Source: Hypomyces perniciosus (taxonomy: Eukaryota > Ascomycota > Sordariomycetes > Hypocreales > Hypocreaceae). From it: 64,000 nucleotides of DNA. The stretch is taken from assembly GCA_008477525.1 (NCBI GenBank), contig SPDT01000001.1, positions 2,542,001 through 2,606,000 on the forward strand. The letters are read 5' to 3'. A model generated the notes under the pieces. The model searched no databases. It was not told the DNA's origin and was given only the letters and a program-made list of their open reading frames with translations. Both the position numbers and the translations under genes were made by a program. This document shows, piece by piece, positions 35,663 to 44,957 of this stretch. Each line of letters begins with the position of its first letter. Positions within the stretch are counted from its first letter, which is position 1.

Positions 35663-36088
35663 TTACTTAGAGGTGGGCCAGTAATATACAAAACACTTAT
35701 AAGCCTTGAATGCAACCCCGTGGTTATGAGCGCAGTTAGACTGAACACCAGTAGTAACTGCGTTCGTATTGCGGTCTAACGCAACAGGGGAATCCGAGCA
35801 ATCTTCTTTTTGATAAAAGGTGCATGAACAGGCCCATTCATTGTAGCAGATTGCGATGTTGGCACTCAATGTCCCTGCAATAGAGAATTTGTGGCACTGA
35901 AACGGTTGAACAGGGTCGTAGGGAGCTACTGTCTGCTCGCCGGCGTATTGAGAGCAGTGGTCATCACTGTAGTATTGGATCTTCATGGTTTTCATGGGTG
36001 GTATAACGCTTTTGTCCGCTGCCGAGGGCTGTATGCCCAGGGAAAGAAGGGCTCCCAGAAGAGCCAATTGTGAAGTGAGCTTTGTCAT
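35663..36088 (-). CDS. Small secreted cysteine-rich protein, function unknown
   Basis: 141 residues, no intron. The N-terminus (MTKLTSQLALLGALLSLGIQPSAA) is a textbook signal peptide with a basic n-region, a leucine-rich core and a likely cut after SAA near residue 24. The mature part of ~117 residues has eight cysteines (in HCSQ, QCHK, ICYN, ACSCTF, DCSD, NCAH, KCFV), an even number suited to four disulphides, and ends YYWPTSK. No catalytic motif is recognised. Its size, secretion signal and cysteine count are like those of fungal secreted effectors or small extracellular proteins, but no specific family is claimed. It stands alone between an AT-rich patch and a LINE fragment, a setting common for such genes. 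A TATA-like AGTATAAAA lies upstream on its strand near 36,225. Confidence 0.75.
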   Translation of the reverse strand: MTKLTSQLALLGALLSLGIQPSAADKSVIPPMKTMKIQYYSDDHCSQYAGEQTVAPYDPVQPFQCHKFSIAGTLSANIAICYNEWACSCTFYQKEDCSDSPVALDRNTNAVTTGVQSNCAHNHGVAFKAYKCFVYYWPTSK

Positions 36089-36309
36089 CGTGAATTATTT
36101 GTGAAGGTTGAAAAATCAAGATAACAGATCACGTAGAGAGACAGGATAGGTCAAAGTAGGCGAAGATAAGCAGAAACAAGCCGAGATAAAAATTAACAAG
36201 TAAATAGAAATTACCATGGGGTTTTATACTTTTTATTGGGAATGTAAGAATTAATTGCTTAGAATTAAATCGGAATGCTTAGAAGTAGGGCACTTTGTAA
36301 TACTCCGTA

Positions 36310-37640
36310 TTATCCCTCCCCCCCGGACGATCATCGCCGGAGACTTCAACGCCCCACACTGGACCTGGTAGCCAGGTCGGGTGCCGGATGCAGCAGGAAA
36401 CAAGGGCAGAAGAACACGACCTCATCCCTGCTCTGGTGGACGCCCCTACAAGGGACTCCGGAAAGTGCATCGACCTAATGTTCTCAAACTGCTCGGTTTC
36501 TTCGGCCTTCGCGAGAAGACTAGACACAGGATCGGACCACTACACTGTCACTACCACGCTGCCAGACCCCGTCAGGCTTACACCCGGCGCGGGAAAAAAG
36601 TACATCGTCCCCCTAGAAAACCTGCAGGAATTCGGACAGATAATACACACACATGCCCAGCTCCTCCTCGAGGTGGACACAGACAATCTAACGGATGCGG
36701 ACCTCGACGCAGCCGCATAAGCCCTACAGGAACTCTTCGCAGACGGACAAGGACGGCCGACTGGCCCACAAATCCTTCATTGCAGCACCCCACAGTTCCG
36801 CTGAGAAACTCAAAGCGAGGAAATCGCTCCGGGACACCACCAGGCGCAAGAAACGGGCTCACTGGGACGAGGTCATAGCCTCAGCCAGTCCGGGCAGAGG
36901 CATCTGGCAGGTAGCCAAATAGCGCAAAGCCTCAGACCAATTCTAACCCCCCCTCTACTCAACGGGACGAAAAGCATATCTAACCCCAAGGAATAAGCGG
37001 CCTATCTCAGGGAATACCTCTTGCAATAAAAGGGAGCAGAGGAAGATATCGACAACCTATATAAACTACAGGCACTGCAAAACCCCCAGATTAAATAGGA
37101 CGAATCGATTATAAAAGAAGAAGCAAAAGAAGCTACGATAGGAGTAGGCAATACCGCTCCCGGCGTAGACGGCATATCGGTTGCCCTCCTCTAGCAGGCG
37201 TGGCCGGCAATCGAGAACTTTATTATAGGCCTCTTTAAGGGCTGCCTTAAACTCAGCTACCACCCCAGCCCTTTTAGAAACATAAAGGCCACAATTATTC
37301 TAAAACCAGGCAAGCCAGACTACACAAGCCACAAAGCTTTCAACCCCATCTGGCTACTGTCCTGCATAGGGAAAGGCCTAAAGAAGCTACTGGCAAAAAA
37401 AGTATCTCTCTTAGCATTCAAGCACAAAATCCCCCCTGAACAGTACTTCGGTGCTCTCCCTAAAAGGGCAGCTACAGATTTAATAGCCTGCCTAATGCAT
37501 AACGTCGAAGTTGCGCCAAGCAAAGGCGAGGTTGCGACGCTACTTACCCTCGACATATCTAGGGGTCACGCACATCAAAAGATGGGTCAAAGAAAGGATC
37601 GCCAAAGTGCAAGAACAAGACTAGCGTGGCAAGACTCCGG
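36310..37640 (+). mobile_element. Non-LTR retrotransposon (Tad/I-type LINE) fragment
   Basis: The first part is an apurinic-type endonuclease. IIAGDFNAPHWTW at about 36,328-36,368 is the conserved G-DFN-H motif, followed in another frame by LIPALVDAPTR, KCIDLMFSN and GSDHYTVTTTLP (about 36,420-36,570), the C-terminal D-SDH part. The second part is reverse transcriptase: APGVDGISVALL, AWPAIENFIIGLFKGCLKLSY, FRNIKATIILKPGKPDYTSHKAFNPIWLLSCIGKGLKKLL, PEQYFGALPKRAATDLIACL, then TLLTLDISRG at about 37,560. Frameshifts and stops separate the pieces and the element breaks off at or soon after the first catalytic Asp of the RT. It is 5'- and 3'-truncated and inactive. It is much less AT-biased than the 1-29 kb elements, so it is younger or escaped RIP. 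Confidence 0.75.
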
Positions 37641-38210
37641 AATACTACGAACGTTAAAGACTCGGGGTATAGACTATAGTTATTAATAATAACGTCGCAG
37701 ATCTACTATAAGGAATACGAGGAAGGGTTAAGAATTTAGGATTATATGCTCGGAGTCTAATAGCGTTCGCCATCTTTCTCTAAGTGCCCAGAGGGGGCGA
37801 GAGGGTGTTGTTGGGCTTGTTTTTCTTGATAGCTAGTCAAGAGGTCGTGGTTTTTGGTGAGTCGGCACCCAAAAGGTGGGGTACCTGTAGGTGTAGGAGG
37901 GAAGCTTATAGACATTCCAGGTAGTACGTGAGCAAATTTTCGTTTTCTGTACGAGCATTCTAGGCAGTAATGTAAAAGCTAACCCGCGGTTACGTTGAGA
38001 CCCCCCTTTCTCCTGATGGGAATATTGGGTATCTAGTCACCATCTGGGAACATCACTGTCTAGGGAATGATTCAGGCCGAGATTTTGCTTGTACTCGTGC
38101 ATTCCACTTCCCTCAACCTCCACTCTAAAGGACACGATAGTCGTCACGATACACTGGCCTTTCCTCAGCCAAGCTGACCACTTCGAGCAAGAACAGACAC
38201 ACCATCCAAG
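37641..38210. other. Intergenic, likely promoter side of the ATP-grasp/PLP gene
   Basis: No gene seen. The 37,990-38,210 part has ordinary composition and pyrimidine-rich stretches and would hold the promoter and 5' UTR of the gene starting at 38,211. Confidence 0.4.
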
Positions 38211-41200
38211 ATGAGTGACCACGGGGCATTGTCACACGCTTCTTTGGTAACGAAGCTCGCCCATGATTCTGATGATCGGTCGATAGAAAGTGCCATCGAG
38301 GTCAGTTTCTCTGGGCGTCCTGTGATCGACTCGCCCGAGATACACCGCAAAGCCTACGCCTTGGTGTTTGCAGATGTGAACATCAAAGTGCAGTCGGTTG
38401 CGGCGAACTATGACGGAAGCTATGAGCAAAGGTATGAGCCAGCCAGCTTTTTTTCTTTCCTCCTTCACGTATCCGATACCTGAGTTGACGATCTAATCCG
38501 TGTTCATGTAGTGATGGCCTCAAAGACCTGTTGGCTGCTGTGCAATCTTCTGCTTCGCTGATCCCAGGCAGTTCTTGGTCTGGCCGAATCCTTCTGGTTG
38601 TGCCCACGCAATCTGGCTACCTTTTTCGGACCAAATGCTTCCAACAGCGCTTTACTGGATGTACGGATCTCGGTATATTATATGACCGGACAGTCTTTGG
38701 CCATAGAGTCGTCAACACCATCCACAGTCAGGACCCGAGAGCACTGCTCAACGGCTGTCTTATGATGCTCGTATGTCCCGGTAATCACGCTCATGTAAAC
38801 GACGATGCCACCGTGATCGAGGAAGTTCATGCTCGGGTCAATTTTCAGTGGCTGCTTGATCATCAACCTATACCAAAAACTCTGGCTGTAGTCGATGGTC
38901 ATCTGAATCTTCAGTCATATCTTCCCTTCTACGCCTCAGCAACCGCACTTGGAATTAAAATTGTCCTTTTGGACAGTCCACAACATTGGATCACGGAGTC
39001 TTCAATGCGGCACTTGTATCACGACTTCATACCCATCGATATGACGCCCGATGACAACTTTCATGTTCGCATTGCCACAGCCGTGAAAGCCTACGTGCAT
39101 GTGGATGGCCTCTGTACTGTTGCAAGTTATTGCTTGCTCCCTGTTGCCAGAGCAGCAAATATGCTAGGCTTGCCGACCCAACTCCCCGAAGCCGTGGCTT
39201 GTGCCGTCAACCAGTACGAGACAAGACTTCTTGCCGGAGGGGCCGAACAAACAAATAAAGCTATTCCCAATGATCAAACAGTCAAATGTATAAGGCCTGA
39301 TATTTGACCTATTTAATCAAATAGTTCAGGGTAGTTTTCCTTCGGAATATTGTTATTCTGGGCCCGGATATATATAAAAAAAAATATAGCCTGCAGTAAG
39401 AATTAAACCTATAACCTCTTTATAATAGTTATTTTTAGAGATTATACTATTATATAAGCATTTCTATTAGTTATTAACTGTGCCCCTTATTATAATCTAT
39501 ATACTATATAGCTTAGCTAGCCTTTAATATAAATCTAGCCCAGTAACGCCGCTCTACGCGTATCGCGATACTATATGCATTATCGCCACCTAAACGTATC
39601 AATAATACAACCTTATTCGTATATACGCCTTTAATATAATAAGTCTTTTAATTTTTAATTTATCTCCCTATTGCAGTATTTTATCGCAATTTGAAAATGC
39701 CTTTTAAGTTATTTTTAATATTAACCTCTCAGCGACTTCTTATAAAGCCATTAACACTTGAGAAGGTATAATGCTTAAAGAATTAACTGCGAAAAGGTGC
39801 AATTACACTTAAAGGGAATTTTGTTCTTGAGGGGGAGAAGCAGAGCGATTAAATCGGTATTAACACTAAGGAAATTAGGGGATAAGGGCACTGAGGAATT
39901 GGGAATAGCATCACCTAATCAAATGTATCAAATCAAATTAAATCTGGTCAAACAGTCAAATGTGGCATCGAAATTCGATCAAACAGTCAAATGTAGGGTC
40001 CAGATTTGCTTTGTTTGATCGGGATGCAGCCCTGATCTACGCATGTCTACAAAGCTAATACTGAGGCAGAGCTGATGGAAGTAGTAAGGCGCACTTGCCA
40101 GGGTTCCAACAAGAAAGCGCTTATAGAGGCGTATATTAATGGGCCTGAGCCGGACGTCAATTTAGTTCTTCTCGACGGCGACATCATCTTCTTTGAGATC
40201 GCGGATGACTTCCCAAGCCCGGGAGTTAATGGAACCATCGACAGCGACTTTTGGACGAACACCAATGTACTGCCCTCACAGCTCCCAGCTAACGAATGCA
40301 ATGTCATTTGTGAGAAGCTTCACCAGCTCTTGCTGCAGATGGGGTTTAAGACCGGCGTCTTCCACCTTCAAGCTCGTTCGCAGGATTCATCAATGGCATA
40401 TAGCGAGGAAGACGGTGCGATTGATCTACGCTTGCAATACAACACCACAAGCAACCAACCACCACGCTGCTTTCTTATCGAGGTCAATCCCAGGCCGCCA
40501 GGGATGCCCTGCGTTCTGGCCACGGCGGGTGTTTATGGTGTAAACATGTACGATTTGCATCTACTTGCCAGTATTGGTGATCACGAGCGGCTTCAAGCTT
40601 TAGCGAGGCCTTTCGAACTCGACACAACCATCCCAAACCATGCGAGAGCCTGGAGCCAACTTGTCCGGCTGAGAGCTGACAAGGGTGGTATATGCACCTC
40701 GGACGACGTTTGTGGCGAGTTTCTCCAACGGCTAGCCCCTGAGGATCGAGCTTTGGTTACAGAGTCGGCGTGCTTTTTTCGTCGTGGACAACGCATCCCT
40801 GAGCCCAGGCAAGGAGTTGTCCTCTTTGGAGCCTTCTTTGTGCTCACGTCCCGGAGAAATCGCCACGATATTCTGTGCGTCTCTAGAGTATTACAAGAGG
40901 AGTTCTCCATTCCATGCCGGAAGGAATCTGCGCAGGTATTGTCGGCAAGAGGTTCGGATTGGGCAAAGGTTGGCTTACTTCACGGAAAAGAAAATGCCTA
41001 TGACGCTATACATAATCCTGATAGTGTTATATGGCTAGGTAATGCTCAGAATGTCAGTTAATAGCAACGACTCTGCACTTATGACCGCTGACGGGTTGGC
41101 AGTGGCTCATGAAGGACGACATTTCTAGTTTCATCAACACTCATGTAAGATATTCTTCCCCTAAACTGCGACTCTGAAGTGCTGACATCTTGGTACCAAG

Positions 41201-42972
41201 AATCACTTTGACTCGCAATGTTGCGTCTATGGCGAGGGCTATACCGGCACACAGAGGCTACGCACTGCAATGGCTAAGCACCTAAATGAGTATTTCCAGC
41301 CAGTGCATGAAATTGACCTGGAAGAAATTACCTTCAGCTCTGGTGTAACTAATCTTAATGAGGTTTGCTCTTTGCTTACCTGCGACCCAGGAGATTCTAT
41401 TATGGTCGGAAGGCCTGGCTATGGGCCTTTCATTAAAGATCTCTGCATGAGAACCGGGTAAGTACACTATCCCAAGTGCTGTATTCTCGATTCTAACAGT
41501 CGTGTCCACGAAGCGTGAAACTAGAGTGGGTATCCGTTGGGGATACTGACCAATTCTCACCTACTTGTGCCGTAGCTTATGATGCTGAATTCGAGGCTGC
41601 AAAGGCACGTGGGAGCAATATCAAAGCCCTGATCATATGCAATCCACATAATCCTCTAGGTAGTAGAGCGTTTCTTATGACTTTGACTTTGGCGGGGCGC
41701 GAGAGAACTAAATAAGACTAGGACAATGTTACCCTCCTGAAACCCTTATTGCGCTCCTGCGTCTCTGTGCTGCAAAGGGAATTCACCTCATCAGCGATGA
41801 AATTTACGCCCTCTCAACCTACAATCGGGATGATCGTCCATCGGAAAGGTTCACTTCCATACGAGCCATTGACTATTCTGACATCATCGATCCTCGCCAG
41901 GTCCATTTGCTCTATGGCATGTCCAAAGTAAGTGACTGAACAATGCCTCCTTGAGCATACAAATACCGAAACTGGGACTAGGATTACTGCGCACCTGGAT
42001 TGCGCTTAGGCTGCCTTATATCCCAAAATGCTGAGTTCTCAAAGCTGCTCGTGCCATATGGTGAGTAGCCGCTAATGGTGGATCACGGATGCCTGCTCAC
42101 GCCTTTCTCCTAGTCGCTTCTCCTCGCCTTCTCAGTTTTCCATGGATCTAGCGGCAAAGTTTCTTGAGGACCGAGAATTTGTGAAGCAGTTTCTTGAGAA
42201 GTCGCACCGTCTACTGCTTCAGAGTCGCCTCTTGACCGAGGACCTCCTCGCCCAAGCCGGCATCAAGTATCACCAAGAAGGGTATGTGTCCATATTTTAT
42301 TAAATTAGAATTGGTTCTTGCTTCGGAACCTATTAGCTGTTTCGCCATGCCTGACAACCGTATAGAAATGCAGGGCTTTTCGTATGGATCAATTTGGCGT
42401 CGTATCTTCCTCTTGACGAAACTCATGGGGATGGTTGGGCGGCGGAAAGAAAATTATCTGAGCGTTTCGAGAAAGCAGGGGTCCGCATGGATGCCGGAGA
42501 GGTTTATTACGCGCCTCAGCCAGGAAGATTCCGCCTCATGTTCACTGTTGGGGAGAGCATTCTAAGTGAGGGTATAAGGAGGTCAGCTCTCCGCTCCATT
42601 TACGTGCTTTTAGAGACTAATGGTTCAGGTACAGAATATCAACTGTATTATCACACTGATGACATGGCAGTGTCTGGATTTTGTGTGTATAGAAATTCTC
42701 TGGCGCAGACCATGCACCAACTCACTGTATATAGAACTTGCTTAAGATTGACCGCAGCATACTTCGGCAACGTATTTCCTTTTCTTAGTTCAAGAGGGCT
42801 TCAATTGAGAGTATTCCTCACGTATGACTGTTACGCTCAATGGCTAAATTTGACCATATGTCTATGTCTAAGCCTACATTCAACACACTCTATTGCCCCA
42901 TATTCATTATCGTTAACTATGCCATCACCCAATGTACGTCGCATACTTGCTCCACTCCTCATCCGCCTTTAA
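38211..42972 (+). pseudogene. ATP-grasp ligase fused to ACC-synthase-like PLP enzyme, interrupted by an insertion
   Basis: Hand-built exons: 38,211-38,431; 38,512-39,271; (insertion 39,272-40,020); 40,036-41,052; 41,103-41,144; 41,201-41,457; 41,514-41,659; 41,722-41,927; 41,982-42,060; 42,114-42,281; 42,366 to about 42,620-42,972. The first half is an ATP-grasp carboxylate-amine ligase (VNQYETRLLAGG; IEAYINGPEPDVNLVLLDGD; metal-binding CFLIEVNPRPPG). In the same frame follows the start of an ACC-synthase/class I aminotransferase-like domain (LSARGSDWAKVG; HNPDSVIWLGNAQN). A 50-bp phase-0 intron joins this to WLMKDDISSFINTH. The fold continues with VYGEGYTGTQRLRTAMAKHL, ICNPHNPLG, ISDEIYALSTY and the PLP lysine in MSKDYCAPGLRLG. 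Defects are loss of about 25-45 residues of the ATP-binding segment at the insertion, a TGA at 40,033, and a one-base deficit at the 42,060/42,114 junction. Frame continuity between the two domains is direct. The product is unknown. Confidence 0.7.
39272..40020. mobile_element. ~750-bp insertion element with GATCAAACA inverted ends
   Basis: It begins GATCAAACAGTCAAATG at 39,272 and ends TTTGCTTTGTTTGATC at 40,020, so its ends are imperfect inverted repeats sharing GATCAAACA. The 16-bp string TCAAACAGTCAAATGT occurs three times in direct orientation (39,274, 39,948, 39,979). The interior is AT-rich and non-coding apart from a chance frame at 39,797-40,018. It lies exactly where the ATP-grasp reading breaks. 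No clear target-site duplication is seen. It could be a MITE-like DNA element. Superfamily is not assigned. Confidence 0.6.
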
Positions 42973-44307
42973 TCGCACCCAGTCCTCGTCCCTAATGCAC
43001 ATCCCAATCTCCATTTCACCCCGCGGCGACTTGGGCATGATGTACATCAAACTCTCAACTGGGAAGAAGCTTGGTCGGCGCACAGCTTCTGGCTTTCCAA
43101 GCCCAAGGTTGAAGTCAAGATCGTAAAGGTTGATCTTGGCCCATGAGCTAAGCATGATCCCAGACGAGGGATCAACTGGACCAGTGATGTCGATCTTATT
43201 ATTCTTGTCTGTGCAGCGGCTAAGGAAGGTGGCGAGGGCACGGGTGTTATATGCCAAGTCTGTGACATTGGGGTCGAGCTGGTTGCGAAGCTGTGATGCA
43301 ATTGCTCCTAAGGGTTCTTGATCTAACCTCTGAAGCGAGGCTCCGTTGTATGTCATGTTCGTCAAAGCACCTGGATAAATGGCCGGGACTCCGAGCCTTG
43401 ATCGAACGTCAATTGCGCGCCCAAATGTGGATTTCGTATCGGGCTCAAGGCGTGAGACCCGAGCCCGGGAGAGACATTTCCAGACAAAAGCGCTGACTGT
43501 GTCGTCGGTCGAAACGAAACTAGACGTAGAAGGCTTGGTTTCTGTTGCCAGGGACTTCAGAGTTCCCAACGAGGCCGCAGAAAACGTCACGTAGCCCCAG
43601 GTAAGCTTGGGCGGAGGTCCTGGTGTATGTGTGCTGTCACCATAACCTGCTACTGGAGTCTTCACCAGTTGATGTTCAATCTCGACACCGGGCTCCCAAG
43701 AGGCTTCTAGTAGCGTCACGCTTTGGCTCTTGTCCATGTTTCCAAACGCCAGTTCCTCTTCAGAGAAGGTGCCGCCGTGACAGGCTTTCGACAACCAGTT
43801 AATAACACTGTTCTGTCCAATCATGTCCATGGTATTGTGCTGTCCCACGAGGGTTAGCACCAGGCCACCAGTGATGAAGGTCGCCTGGACGGCAAAAACA
43901 GGTCCGTGTTCGGCAACCAAGCCGACACAGGTTCCGGGAATGTTGATAGTCATGCAAGGTGCAATGAGTTTCTCGTCGAGCATGCTGAATGGGAAGTTGG
44001 CTTGTCGTAGAGAGTCCAGCGTTGGAAAAGAAGCGTCATCTCGGAGATCCTTGACGACGAGGGGGATTTTGTCTGTGGGGATGATTCGGTAGGTGCCTGT
44101 GACACCTTCGCTTGACCCTTCGTTGATGACATGTCCTGCGAGCCATGGGAAGCTCTTTGCTAACCTATCGAGTCCATCTCTCATAGTGGTGATGATATGG
44201 TCGTGTGCATGTGGATTGGGAACGGGGTAGATAGAGGAGATTTGGGTGAATAGTTTGTGGAGGGAAGGCTGGCCGCCCAGCACGTCGAGAAGATCGTTTG
44301 CTAGCAT
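42925..44307 (-). CDS. BAHD-type acyltransferase, trichothecene 3-O-acetyltransferase (Tri101)-like
   Basis: Predicted to transfer an acyl group (often acetyl) from CoA to a hydroxyl or amine of a small molecule. 460 residues, no intron. The N-terminus (DLLDVLGGQPSLHKLFTQISSIYPVP) and FPWLAGHV resemble Tri101-like members of the PF02458 transferase family. The catalytic HxxxD motif is present as HNTMD (GQHNTMDMIGQ, about 43,816-43,850), and the C-terminal structural DFGWG motif is a variant, DFNLGLG (about 43,090-43,115). I use the methionine at 44,307 (MLANDLL). The frame stays open to 44,400, but the extra residues are repetitive and unlike the family. It is convergent with, and may overlap by 48 bp at the 3' end, the ATP-grasp/PLP gene. 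With the P450 it fits a tailoring step in a metabolite gene group. The acceptor substrate is unknown. Confidence 0.85.
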   Translation of the reverse strand: MLANDLLDVLGGQPSLHKLFTQISSIYPVPNPHAHDHIITTMRDGLDRLAKSFPWLAGHVINEGSSEGVTGTYRIIPTDKIPLVVKDLRDDASFPTLDSLRQANFPFSMLDEKLIAPCMTINIPGTCVGLVAEHGPVFAVQATFITGGLVLTLVGQHNTMDMIGQNSVINWLSKACHGGTFSEEELAFGNMDKSQSVTLLEASWEPGVEIEHQLVKTPVAGYGDSTHTPGPPPKLTWGYVTFSAASLGTLKSLATETKPSTSSFVSTDDTVSAFVWKCLSRARVSRLEPDTKSTFGRAIDVRSRLGVPAIYPGALTNMTYNGASLQRLDQEPLGAIASQLRNQLDPNVTDLAYNTRALATFLSRCTDKNNKIDITGPVDPSSGIMLSSWAKINLYDLDFNLGLGKPEAVRRPSFFPVESLMYIMPKSPRGEMEIGMCIRDEDWVRLKADEEWSKYATYIG

Positions 44308-44957
44308 TTTTGTTTCTGGTGTGATATTGGAGAAGTATTTTGTAAAGATTATTTTGGTGTAGATGGTTTTTTTGTAGAGATGATTATTGTGTAGAGACAA
44401 TTGCTGTGTATAGACAGGTTCGTTGAGTCCTTATAAATATCTTGACCGAAGAGGCTCCTATTGCGCGAGAAGGGCCCTAGTAAAAGCTGGTTGTTTTAGG
44501 CTTAGCTCTACTTCGTAGTTAGCGGAGAATCACTATGATTCATACTTTCTCACAACCATTAATTCTTTCTGACTGGGCTGTGTTACTACTTTCATCTGAT
44601 AGGTTACAGCCCCCCGCTGGGGCTTTCGGAGCCGCTAAAAGGGGCCTGGAATTCTGTCTATACTAAATACGGAGTAAATACGGAGTACTATAATTCGGTG
44701 CCCACTTCGCTTAGGGTATATCTACGTTGAAGCGGCCTTGTATGTACAGCAAGCGGACGAAATGGGAACAATATGCAGCGCCAACGCGGCTATGTACGTT
44801 AGAATGCAACCGACACGATAAGGACTGAACAAACACCAAGAGTCATCAGCCGCACATACTATGAGCTTGGTTTGCCTACTATCCTCCACATATCTATCAA
44901 TGTCCCCTCATGGTGTTGATGCCTTGCTTAACCCTAACCCTAGACTAACCCTAGCAA
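44308..44957. other. Intergenic region between acyltransferase and P450
   Basis: About 650 bp with no gene. It contains two TACGGAGTA motifs (44,668 and 44,679) and, just before the P450 stop codon, a short telomere-like CCCTAA run. Confidence 0.6.
44928..44954. repeat. Interstitial telomere-like repeat
   Basis: TTAACCCTAACCCTAGACTAACCCTAG: three CCCTA(A) units with one interruption, the complement of the TTAGGG telomere unit of most filamentous fungi. It ends 3 bp from the P450 stop codon, in its 3' UTR. Confidence 0.7.
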
